A stretch of DNA of 64,000 bases from an uncultured Prevotellaceae bacterium (lineage in GTDB: Bacteria; Bacteroidota; Bacteroidia; Bacteroidales; Bacteroidaceae): assembly GCA_900315075.1 (NCBI GenBank), contig OMXV01000023.1, positions 1 to 64,000 on the forward strand, given 5' to 3'. The position numbers were made by a program, and so were the translations under genes. The notes beneath the pieces were generated by a model that was not told where the DNA came from, did not search any database, and saw only the letters and a list, made by a program, of their open reading frames with translations. The number at the start of each line of letters is the position of its first letter. Within the stretch, counting starts at the first letter, position 1. Shown one piece after another: positions 44,152 to 51,580 of this stretch.

Positions 44152-45159
44152 TTATTCGTTGGCTGATGAGAAGAGCACCTGTATGATGGTCTGCCCCACA
44201 GCCTTCAGTGTATTGGTATCAATATGCTGCATATCATCATTAACGGTATGCCATGTCGGTCCAAACGAACTTGCCTTACAATTAGGATAGTGAGAAATGA
44301 TATCAATGGTTTTTAAACCCGTCTGATTGACATAAACATGGTCGTCGGTAACAAAGCCTGCTTGCTCACGCACGAAATAGGAACTATATCCTACAGCCTC
44401 TGCTGCATTCCATACTCTCCCCACCACGTCGGAGGCATATTTCATAGAAATACTTTCCTGATAAAAACTTGCACCTTGGCCTCCTACCATGTCGAGCAGG
44501 ATGCCAAACATTGGTTTTGAACCTTTGGGCTGATAATTGTTTGCCCAATACTTTGAACCCAAGCACCACGTGTCCTCTGTACTATTATCTTCCCACTGAG
44601 GCACACCACAGTCCTCAGCATCGAAGCATACAAAATCGACACCTAAGTTGAGACTGTCATTGAGGCTCAAAAGCCTTGCCACCTCAAGCATAACAGCAAC
44701 ACCACTGGCACCATCATTGGCTGCCATGACGGGTTTACGCCAGTTGGCTGAATCGGGGTCGTTGTCGGCCCAGGGCCTACTATCCCAGTGTGCGCATAGC
44801 AGGATACGCCGTGTGGCATCAGGATTACTTCGGGCAATGATATTGGTGGCATTATACATCGTACCATCATAGCCAGTGAGTGCAGCCTTTTGCAGTTCCA
44901 CATCACATCCCATCTGTTTGAATTTCTCTGCTATCCACTTGCCACATTTTTCATGGGCATCACTGTTCATGATGCGTGGCCCAAACTCACATTGTGCCGC
45001 ACAGTAGGCATATGCGCTATCGGGATTGAACTGCGGCCCTACTGGGGTAACGATATCATTCGATGTCACTATCACCTCATTTTTCTTTTTACACGAAGCC
45101 GCTGTCAGCATCATGTATGCCAAGGCGACACAACCTAATAATTTTATAGTCTTTGTCAT
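44152..45159 (-). CDS. Glutaminyl-peptide cyclotransferase (M28-fold lipoprotein)
   Basis: A 335-aa lipoprotein (lipobox LTAASC, Cys23) of the M28 metallopeptidase fold. The pattern AHWDSRPWADNDPDS, then AANDGASGVAVMLEVARLL, FDAEDCGVPQWE, WCLGSKYWA and a late DDHVYVNQTG is that of bacterial type II glutaminyl cyclases, described in Porphyromonas gingivalis, Tannerella and Prevotella intermedia, which turn N-terminal Gln into pyroglutamate on exported proteins. A related aminopeptidase is the alternative. It lies 4 bp after the C26-M19 fusion gene, probably co-transcribed. Confidence 0.87.
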   Translation of the reverse strand: MTKTIKLLGCVALAYMMLTAASCKKKNEVIVTSNDIVTPVGPQFNPDSAYAYCAAQCEFGPRIMNSDAHEKCGKWIAEKFKQMGCDVELQKAALTGYDGTMYNATNIIARSNPDATRRILLCAHWDSRPWADNDPDSANWRKPVMAANDGASGVAVMLEVARLLSLNDSLNLGVDFVCFDAEDCGVPQWEDNSTEDTWCLGSKYWANNYQPKGSKPMFGILLDMVGGQGASFYQESISMKYASDVVGRVWNAAEAVGYSSYFVREQAGFVTDDHVYVNQTGLKTIDIISHYPNCKASSFGPTWHTVNDDMQHIDTNTLKAVGQTIIQVLFSSANE

Positions 45160-45163
45160 CGAT

Positions 45164-47005
45164 TTAATTTAATACACTTTGTACTTGTGCCATCACCCGG
45201 AGCCAGTTGCCGCCCCATATTTTTTGGATGTCTCGCTCACTATACTTATTTTTCAGCAATGCCAAGGTGAAATTCAGCATCTCGGATGAACTTGCCAACC
45301 CTCGCACACCACCATCGCCATCAAAGTCGGTGCCTAACCCCACATGGTCTATTCCCATAATCTTCACAGCATGGTTGAGATGCTCGATGGCATCGCGGAT
45401 GGTTGCCTCGCCATCGGTACGCAGGAAGCCAGGATATAACGTAATATGGGCCACCCCGCCCTTTTGTGCCAAGGCACGCAACTGCTCGTCGGTGAGATTG
45501 CGGGGAACGTCGCACAATGCCCTACAACTGCTATGGCTACATACAATAGGCATTTTGCTGATTTCCAACGCATCAAAGAAGCTACGCTCATTGGCATGAC
45601 TGAGGTCCACCATGATACCATTGCGGTTCATCTCACGGATTACCTTCTCTCCAAATTTACTGACGCCATCGTTGGTATTGCACCCTTTGGCACTGTCGCA
45701 GACGTCGTTGTCGCCATTGTGGCAGAGGGTGATATACACCACACCTCTTTGTGCAAAATGCTTCACATTGGCAACATCATGGTTGAGGGCAATAGCATTC
45801 TCAATGCCGAACATAATGGACTTACGTCCTTTACGTTTATCTTCATAGAGGTCGGCCGGCGTGCGGGCCAGACTGATATATTTGCGGTTGCTGCGGACAA
45901 TAGCCTCGATTTTGTCGAAGATAAAATCGGCATACTCCATGGGGGTGCTCACATCGAAAGCCACTTTCGACGAGAATGCCTCTCCCATCTTGGGCTGTGG
46001 CAGATAAGCAGCCATAATGACGGCATTTTGCCGCCCTTCGGTCATCTTATGCAAATCAACAAGGATTCTGGGGTCGCGCTGGTCAAACTTGATATCTTCA
46101 TGGAAGAACATCGGTGTGTCGCAATGCGTATCGAGAGTTAGGATGCGGTCGTGCATCGACTTGGCCAATCGGAAATTGCTTGCCTGTGCCACCAGCCAAG
46201 CGAATAAGGGCAGCCCCTCTTGCTCCATGCACTCTGGATGCCACTGCACACCCATGATGGGTTTGAATTCGTTGCTCTCCATCGCCTCTATCACACCATC
46301 GGGTGCCGTAGCAGTGACACGGAATCGTTTCCCTACGTTATCCACAGCCTGATGATGAAATGAGTTGACGTATAATTTCTCACTCTTATATATTCTGTAC
46401 AACGCACTGTCTTTCTCCACCTTCACACTGTGAGTGAGTAGGTTGCGGTCGCCGTCTTGCGCATGCTTGATACGCTTAGGTTTGGCCACGGGGACAGGCT
46501 CCTGCTCATTACGCTTCGACTTTTTCTTATCTGGCACCTCCACGGGTGTTTCGGGTGTGCTTTCCTCTGTCTCGATATCCTGCATGACATGGCCATCAAG
46601 TGCCACGGCAAGTGCCTGAATACCACGACAGATACCTAAAATCGGTATCTGCCTGTTATAGGCTAAGCGGATGGTGAGTAGCTCTGGCAGGTCGCGTGTA
46701 GAATTAATACGATGCAACGCAGGCGATGGCTCCTCGCCATTCCATAAAGGGTTGAAGTCGGCACCTCCTGTGAGCAGCAGTCCGTCGATAATGTCAAGCG
46801 TATTGATAATGACATCTTTGTCGGCCACAGGCGGCATGAGCACGGGTGTCCCTCCGGCATCCACCACCTGCTGGTAATATACCTTTGCCATAGTGGCTTC
46901 ACCGTCATTGAAATTGGCTGTGATACCTATGATTGGCCTTCTTTTTGCCTCAGGGTATGAGGCATAAATGCTGTCGAGATGCGATTTGAGGTCAAAAAAA
47001 CTCAT
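45164..47005 (-). CDS. Fusion of class I glutamine amidotransferase-like (C26) and membrane dipeptidase (M19) domains
   Basis: A 613-aa cytoplasmic-looking protein (no signal peptide). Residues about 22-285 form a gamma-glutamyl hydrolase/PuuD-type C26 domain: TGGADFNPLWNGE, nucleophile Cys126 in LGICRGIQA, and His256/Glu258 in VQWHPE. It is split by a charged, Lys/Glu/Pro-rich insert at about 143-188. Residues about 286-613 form an M19 dipeptidase: His294-x-Asp296 in DTHCDTP, ENAIALNHD, SHSSCRALCDVPRNL and GLGTDFDGDGG. The two activities suggest sequential trimming of gamma-glutamyl or other small peptides (inference). Lies between an Lrp-type regulator and the cyclase gene. Confidence 0.9.
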   Translation of the reverse strand: MSFFDLKSHLDSIYASYPEAKRRPIIGITANFNDGEATMAKVYYQQVVDAGGTPVLMPPVADKDVIINTLDIIDGLLLTGGADFNPLWNGEEPSPALHRINSTRDLPELLTIRLAYNRQIPILGICRGIQALAVALDGHVMQDIETEESTPETPVEVPDKKKSKRNEQEPVPVAKPKRIKHAQDGDRNLLTHSVKVEKDSALYRIYKSEKLYVNSFHHQAVDNVGKRFRVTATAPDGVIEAMESNEFKPIMGVQWHPECMEQEGLPLFAWLVAQASNFRLAKSMHDRILTLDTHCDTPMFFHEDIKFDQRDPRILVDLHKMTEGRQNAVIMAAYLPQPKMGEAFSSKVAFDVSTPMEYADFIFDKIEAIVRSNRKYISLARTPADLYEDKRKGRKSIMFGIENAIALNHDVANVKHFAQRGVVYITLCHNGDNDVCDSAKGCNTNDGVSKFGEKVIREMNRNGIMVDLSHANERSFFDALEISKMPIVCSHSSCRALCDVPRNLTDEQLRALAQKGGVAHITLYPGFLRTDGEATIRDAIEHLNHAVKIMGIDHVGLGTDFDGDGGVRGLASSSEMLNFTLALLKNKYSERDIQKIWGGNWLRVMAQVQSVLN

Positions 47006-47010
47006 TTTCT

Positions 47011-47493
47011 TTAGTCTGTATTGATATCCTCACATTTTACGGGTATTTCTCTCTTTATGCTTTGCTCTAATGAGATGAGTGTCTCTGTGGCGACAACACC
47101 TGGGATGCTCTGCAACTGATCGTTGAGCAGCTGCATGAGTTGTTCGTTATCACGTGCATAGAGTTTCACCAACATGGTGTAAGGACCTGTGGTGAAATGA
47201 CATTCCACAATTTCAGGAATGTGCAGAAGCCGCTCACAAACTTTCCTATACATACTGCCCCTCTCAAGTGTGATGCCCACATATGTGCAGGTGTGGTATC
47301 CAAGGCTTTTGGGGTTGACATCAAAGCCACTTCCCGTGATAATTCCTCCTTCGATGAGGTGTTGTACACGCTGATGAACGGCAGCACGTGATACATTGCA
47401 CTCTGCAGCCACATCTTTAAATGGAATACGAGCATTTTTCGATAGTATTCCAAGAATTTTTTTGTCCAGATTGTCGATTTTTTCCAATGCCAT
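47011..47493 (-). CDS. Lrp/AsnC family transcriptional regulator
   Basis: A 160-aa regulator. The start at 47493 (MALEKIDNLDKKIL) is the standard family start; the frame extends 19 codons upstream past the promoter. Winged HTH at about 8-55 (ARIPFKDVAAECNVSRAAVHQRVQ), then the RAM ligand domain (GFDVNPKSLGYHTCTYVGITLERG, VVATETLISLEQSIKREIPV). It often senses amino acids. It lies 5 bp before the C26-M19 peptidase gene, so it may control that operon. Confidence 0.92.
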   Translation of the reverse strand: MALEKIDNLDKKILGILSKNARIPFKDVAAECNVSRAAVHQRVQHLIEGGIITGSGFDVNPKSLGYHTCTYVGITLERGSMYRKVCERLLHIPEIVECHFTTGPYTMLVKLYARDNEQLMQLLNDQLQSIPGVVATETLISLEQSIKREIPVKCEDINTD

Positions 47494-47588
47494 TTTATTA
47501 GTAATTTGAGCGTTAACAAGGGGTGGAGATGATGCTGTTGATACCAACATCTACTACCCCCACTGTTTTTGTGTTGACAATTTGAAAG

Positions 47589-47620
47589 CAAAAATACGCA
47601 TTTTACATGAAACGAGCAAC
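47589..47620 (-). promoter_or_regulatory. Promoter of the Lrp-peptidase-cyclase operon
   Basis: Minus strand: GTTG (47617-47620), 20-bp spacer, TATTTTTG (47589-47596). The -33 box has one mismatch. Confidence 0.5.
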
Positions 47621-47680
47621 TTTTTTATGGAAAATTTACACAAGAGAGGCGAAATAGCTGTTTTTTAGTAAACAAGTTGA

Positions 47681-47724
47681 CGAGTTGACAAGTTAATTGT
47701 AATTGGTAATAACTTGTCAACTCG
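47681..47724. repeat. 15-bp perfect inverted repeat
   Basis: CGAGTTGACAAGTTA and TAACTTGTCAACTCG, 14 bases apart, 30 bases beyond the FKBP stop. A further TTGTCAACTC follows at 47738-47747 and AACAAGTTGA precedes it. It may act as a terminator-like hairpin or a protein-binding site. Confidence 0.75.
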
Positions 47725-47753
47725 CCAACATATTTACTTGTCAACTCAAAAAA

Positions 47754-48671
47754 TTATTTATCTCCCACTTTGATGACTTCCACTTTGAAAATCAATGTGG
47801 AATAAGGTGGAATCTTTCCTGTATCACGGTCGCCGTATGCTAAGTTCTCTGGAATGTAGAGTTCCCACATACTGCCCTCGGGCATCATGGTAAGTGCCTC
47901 TGTCCATCCTTTGATGACCTGAGAGGGACGGAACTTAGTGGGTTCCCCCCGCTCGTATGAACTGTCGAACACTGTGCCATTGATGAGTTTACCCTCATAA
48001 TGCACTGTCACTTGGTCGGATGTGGTTGCCACGGGGCCATTCCCCTCACGCAACACCTTATACTGAAGTCCGCTGGGCAATACCTTGACTCCGGGAGCCT
48101 TTGCGTTAAGTTCCAGGAAATCTTTGCCTTCCTGAATATTCTTACCATATTTTGCAGTCATGATTTTTTCATGCATCCTACTGGCCATTTCGTCAATTTT
48201 GGGTTTGATGCCATCGATAGACATTTTGCTGTTGTTATGGTCGACACCATCAAACACACCTGATAAGAGATGCTTATTGGAGACATGATAGGTTGAATCA
48301 CCTGCGAAAATTCCCTTATTGATACGATTGGAAAAGTCAAGGAAAAGATGTGCTCCAAAGAAATAGGCTGCCTCTGGGCTGTCGGGGTTGATATTGGCGG
48401 CATCCATGAAACCGCGCTTGATATCATTCACATAGGCTGTGTCCACCCCCTGATTACTGAGGAACTGCAACAGGTCACCACCATTGACAAGTCCTATGGC
48501 ATAACTAAGCGAATCAACATCACTCACCAGTTGCACAGGCTCTGCTGCAGGTGTGGTGACGACTGTCACCTCTCCTTTCTTTTTCTTCTTCGACTTCTTG
48601 TCCTGTGCACTTGCAAGGTTGAAAGTGGCACCCGCCATTATGACGAGTGCCAACAATATAATTCTTTTCAT
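47754..48671 (-). CDS. FKBP-type peptidyl-prolyl isomerase, exported
   Basis: A 305-aa periplasmic protein with signal peptide (ASA|QDKK) and a Lys-rich stretch (KKSKKKKKGE). A helical FkpA/FklB-type N-terminal domain (about 50-195, VSDVDSLSYAIGLVNGG) precedes the FKBP domain (about 205-303): GPVATTSDQVTVHYEGKLINGTVFDSSYERG, the Phe/Tyr pocket and GSMWELYIPENLAYGDRDTGKIPPYSTLIFKVE. It helps fold exported proteins. First listed of three tandem FKBP paralogues on the minus strand. Confidence 0.93.
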   Translation of the reverse strand: MKRIILLALVIMAGATFNLASAQDKKSKKKKKGEVTVVTTPAAEPVQLVSDVDSLSYAIGLVNGGDLLQFLSNQGVDTAYVNDIKRGFMDAANINPDSPEAAYFFGAHLFLDFSNRINKGIFAGDSTYHVSNKHLLSGVFDGVDHNNSKMSIDGIKPKIDEMASRMHEKIMTAKYGKNIQEGKDFLELNAKAPGVKVLPSGLQYKVLREGNGPVATTSDQVTVHYEGKLINGTVFDSSYERGEPTKFRPSQVIKGWTEALTMMPEGSMWELYIPENLAYGDRDTGKIPPYSTLIFKVEVIKVGDK

Positions 48672-48707
48672 ATTGAAAAACTATTATTGGAGGTTCTGGG
48701 GAACAAG

Positions 48708-49589
48708 TTATACACCTTCTGGCATAGGTGTCTGTGCCTTGGGCTTAGCAGCCTCAATCTTCTCCACCTCTACAGTGAAAATCAAAGTCGAGAATGGCTT
48801 GATTCTGCCACCACCGCCTTGCTCACCATATGCCTGGTCTTGAGGGATGCAAATTTCCCACTTCGAACCAGCGGGCATATTCTTCAGGGCCTCACCCATA
48901 CCAGGGATGAACTCCCTTGGGGTAGCTGTCACAGCCTCGCCGTCCATATTGCTGTCGAATACTTTTCCGTCGATGGTTTTGCCTTCATACTTGAATGTGA
49001 CTTCAGAAGAATCGGTGGCAAGAGCGCCTTTGCCTTCTTTCAGGACTTTATACACCACACCTGAAGGCAATTTCTTCACGTCCTTACCCTTAGCATATTC
49101 TTTCACGAAATCATCATTCTCTTTCTTGATGCTCTCCTTCATTTTTGTTTGGAGAGCCATTGCCTGCTCCTGGAATTTCTGATAGTCTTTATTGGGGTCA
49201 AACTCTTTGAAATTTTGTTTAACACCATCTGACAGACCTGCCATGAAATTCTTTTCAGAGAGTTTGTATTCCTTGCTACCCATCAAAAGATTGTCATTGA
49301 TTTGCTGAGCACTTTGAAGTCCAGCCATCATACCCATAGTGTATGCTTTTTTCTTTTCGTTGCTCTGAGCTTTGAGACCATCTCTGACGCCATCCATAAA
49401 ATCTTCAACATATGCGGTGTCAATACCCTGCTGAGCCAACATTTGCTTCAGTTGGCTACCTGTTCCAACACCAAATTCATAACTCACAGAGTCAACGTCT
49501 GTTTTCAAATCTGCTTTATAACCTTTGTTACATGATGCTGTAGTCAGAACCATTGCTGCCACAGCTGCAAAAAATAAAATTTTCTTCAT
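48708..49589 (-). CDS. FKBP-type peptidyl-prolyl isomerase, lipoprotein
   Basis: A 293-aa lipoprotein (lipobox LTTASC, Cys20). The N-terminal helical domain (DVDSVSYEFGVGTGSQLKQML) is paralogous to that of the neighbour (VDSLSYAIG...). The FKBP domain covers about 175-285 (EVTFKYEGKTIDGKVFDSN, AGSKWEICIPQDQAYGEQGGG). The loop GEQGGGGRIKPFSTLIF resembles FkpA. Membrane-tethered periplasmic folding factor. 36 bp from the next FKBP gene. Confidence 0.92.
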   Translation of the reverse strand: MKKILFFAAVAAMVLTTASCNKGYKADLKTDVDSVSYEFGVGTGSQLKQMLAQQGIDTAYVEDFMDGVRDGLKAQSNEKKKAYTMGMMAGLQSAQQINDNLLMGSKEYKLSEKNFMAGLSDGVKQNFKEFDPNKDYQKFQEQAMALQTKMKESIKKENDDFVKEYAKGKDVKKLPSGVVYKVLKEGKGALATDSSEVTFKYEGKTIDGKVFDSNMDGEAVTATPREFIPGMGEALKNMPAGSKWEICIPQDQAYGEQGGGGRIKPFSTLIFTVEVEKIEAAKPKAQTPMPEGV

Positions 49590-49672
49590 TGTTATTATTA
49601 ATTATTAATTGAGTCTTATTTAAGGAGTTGCTGTGATATAGCAACATACAGGATTGTGAGAGAGATCCTCTA

Positions 49673-50281
49673 TCATTTTACCTCAATCAGTTCCACATCG
49701 AAAATAAGGGCGGAATAAGGAGGAATGAGCGTGCCAGCACCACCCTCGCCATATCCTAAACGCCAGGGGATGAAGAAACGATATTTGGCACCCTCTTGCA
49801 TAAGTTGTAAACCCTCTGTCCAACCAGTGATAACTTGGTTAAGGGGGAAAGATGCAGGTTCGCCACGCTGGAAACTGCTGTCAAAAACAGTGCCATCCAC
49901 CAAGAAACCTTCATAATGGCATACCACTTCGTCGGTAGCTTTGGGCTTGCGGCCATTGCCTTCACGGAGTACTTTGTATTGTAAGCCGCTGGGAAGTGTG
50001 ATGACACCTTCTTGCTTGGCATTCTGCTCCAAATATTTCTCGCCAGCCTCACGAGCAACTTTTCCCTTTGCTGCCTGCTCGGCTTGTCTTTCGTTTTCCT
50101 TTTTCTTGAAAAAATCCTCTACGATACGCTGAGCGTCACGATTCGACATTCTCAACTCTTTGCCCTGCAGCACATCCTCGATGGCAGCGGCGAAATCTTC
50201 TACACTGAGATCCTTGGCGTCCATTTGTGCCAACTGGTGTCCAATGCCCAAACCCAGGGCATAACTCACATCTTTCGTCAT
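49673..50281 (-). CDS. FKBP-type peptidyl-prolyl isomerase, FklB-like
   Basis: A 202-aa protein without a signal peptide, so probably cytoplasmic. FklB-like N-terminal domain (VSYALGLGIGHQLAQMDAKDL, about 1-85) and FKBP domain (about 95-200; EVVCHYEGFLVDGTVFDSSF, WRLGYGEGGAGTLIPPYSALIFDVEL). Of the three paralogues it is the shortest and lies first in the transcription direction. A -7 box (TACCTTTG, minus) lies at 50335-50342. Confidence 0.92.
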   Translation of the reverse strand: MTKDVSYALGLGIGHQLAQMDAKDLSVEDFAAAIEDVLQGKELRMSNRDAQRIVEDFFKKKENERQAEQAAKGKVAREAGEKYLEQNAKQEGVITLPSGLQYKVLREGNGRKPKATDEVVCHYEGFLVDGTVFDSSFQRGEPASFPLNQVITGWTEGLQLMQEGAKYRFFIPWRLGYGEGGAGTLIPPYSALIFDVELIEVK

Positions 50282-50445
50282 AAAAATTGTCTGTTATAAA
50301 CTGCTAATAATAAATGCTTTTGAAAAATTTGGGGCAAAGGTACAAATAATTATGTGAAATAATTAGGTTGTTCAGCGAAAAAACACTATTTTTGTACATT
50401 GTTAACAACAAATAGAGGTGAGGGGTGAGAGATTACTCTTAATCT

Positions 50446-50490
50446 TCTGAATACTCCAATTACTCCGAATATTCCGAATACTCTGATAAC
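50446..50490. repeat. 9-bp TCNGANTAN tandem array, copy 3
   Basis: Five units: TCTGAATAC, TCCAATTAC, TCCGAATAT, TCCGAATAC, TCTGATAAC. It lies between the FKBP genes and the sirtuin start, preceded by GAGGTGAGGGGTGAGAG at 50416. Confidence 0.82.
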
Positions 50491-50506
50491 TTAAAAAACT
50501 CATAAC

Positions 50507-51211
50507 ATGAAAAAAATTGTAATATTAACAGGTGCCGGCATGTCGGTGGAAAGTGGCCTGAAAACTTTCCGCGATGCTGATGGCCTTTGGGAAAACTATC
50601 CTGTTTCGAAAGTTGCCACCCACGAAGGATGGGTGAACGACCCAGCTTATGTGACAGAGTTTTATAATATGCTGCGCAAGAAAAACGTTGGTGTAAAGCC
50701 TAATGAAGGCCATCGATTAGTGGCAAAATTAGAAAACTATTATGATGTGACTGTCATCACACAGAACGTGGATAATCTACACGAAGTGGCAGGCAGTCAT
50801 CATGTTATCCACTTACATGGCGAACTGATGAAAGTCTGTTCAAGTATCGACCCTTACGACTCACGCTACATCCAGGAGCTTACTGCCGACAACCCTGAAG
50901 TTCCTGTAGGCACTAAGGCGGGAGATGGTTCACTGCTTCGCCCCCACATAGTGTTTTTCAACGAGGCTGTACCAATGATAGAACCCGCTGCCCGTGAGGC
51001 CATGACCGCCGACATCTTTGTGGTGATAGGCACCTCGTTGGTGGTATATCCTGCTGCAGGCTTGCTGCACTATGCCCCAGCCAACTGCCCTGTTTATCTG
51101 ATAGATCCCGCCGATGTCAGCGCCAGTTTCTCAAAAGGCGTTACCCACATCAAGAAAGGAGCCTCTGAAGGCATGAAAGAGCTGTTTAAAATATTGAAGA
51201 TTGAAAATTGA
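50507..51211 (+). CDS. Sir2-family NAD-dependent protein deacylase
   Basis: A 234-aa sirtuin. NAD-binding GAGMSVESGLKTFRD (9-23), QNVD at 86-89, catalytic His104 in LHGEL, and VVIGTSLVVYPAAG. It removes acyl groups from protein lysines, using NAD. The four Zn-binding Cys of most sirtuins are missing: the small domain holds a single Cys (111) and instead reads SSIDPYDSRYIQELTADNP. This zinc-less form is, to my knowledge, common in Bacteroidales. Monocistronic; the TATTTTTG -7 box lies at 50386, the -33 box is poor. Confidence 0.9.
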   Translation: MKKIVILTGAGMSVESGLKTFRDADGLWENYPVSKVATHEGWVNDPAYVTEFYNMLRKKNVGVKPNEGHRLVAKLENYYDVTVITQNVDNLHEVAGSHHVIHLHGELMKVCSSIDPYDSRYIQELTADNPEVPVGTKAGDGSLLRPHIVFFNEAVPMIEPAAREAMTADIFVVIGTSLVVYPAAGLLHYAPANCPVYLIDPADVSASFSKGVTHIKKGASEGMKELFKILKIEN

Positions 51212-51213
51212 AA

Positions 51214-51297
51214 ATTATCAGACGATGTCTGATGAATATCGGCTGCACCTCGGAAATTGAAACAAGTTTCATTTCACTCGGTTTGCACGAGATTTGA
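51214..51297 (-). repeat. Dyad-rich dispersed repeat, copy B
   Basis: Inverted copy of 15471-15555: ATCAGACgatGTCTGAT, ATATCGGCTGCACCTCGGAAATT, GAAACAAGTTTC and CATTTCACTCGGTTTGCACGA, nearly identical over about 80 bases. It lies directly after the sirtuin stop codon. Confidence 0.88.
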
Positions 51298-51430
51298 AGA
51301 GGAGTTAAAGAGGAGTTAAAGAGGAGTTAAAAGGGGGTTAAAGAGGAGTTAAAGGGACAATACCATAGCTGCTATAGGGACATCCCCTGTGTATGTCCGA
51401 AAAGTAGTTAAAGAGTAGTTAAAGGGACAA
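51297..51430. repeat. 11-bp GAGGAGTTAAA arrays with duplicated GGGACAATACCATAGC
   Basis: About five units of AGAGGAGTTAA (51297-51356), then GGGACAATACCATAGC, a spacer, and two more units (51413-51425) with a second GGGACAATACCATAGC (51426-51441). It is the reverse complement of the array type at 15556-15701, and a fragment (GAGTTAAAGAGACAATAG) recurs at 55072-55090. Confidence 0.85.
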
Positions 51431-51444
51431 TACCATAGCCAGTC

Positions 51445-51555
51445 ACTCCTAACTCCTAACTTCTAACTCCTAACTAAATAAAGCGGCAGTGGTAATCTCT
51501 CACCTCTTACCTCTCACCCCTTATCACTAAGATACTCCTAACTTCTAACTAAATA
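51445..51555. repeat. CTAACTY and CTCACCTCTTACC arrays
   Basis: ACTCCTAACTCCTAACTTCTAACTC-type units (51445-51479), then CTCTCACCTCTTACCTCTCACCCC (51498-51521, inverted GAGGTGA family) and again CTCCTAACTTCTAACT (51535-51550). With the two preceding entries this fills the 370-base gap. No gene is present. Confidence 0.82.
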
Positions 51556-51580
51556 AAACCTCTCACCATTAAAGAAATTC

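Noticed and set aside
45446-46141. Plus-strand ORF of 231 codons inside the C26-M19 gene
   Set aside because: Antisense shadow; the minus-strand frame has clear C26 and M19 catalytic motifs.
51297-51480. Possible CRISPR array
   Set aside because: Units are 7-11 bases and contiguous, without unique spacers, and no cas gene is in the window.
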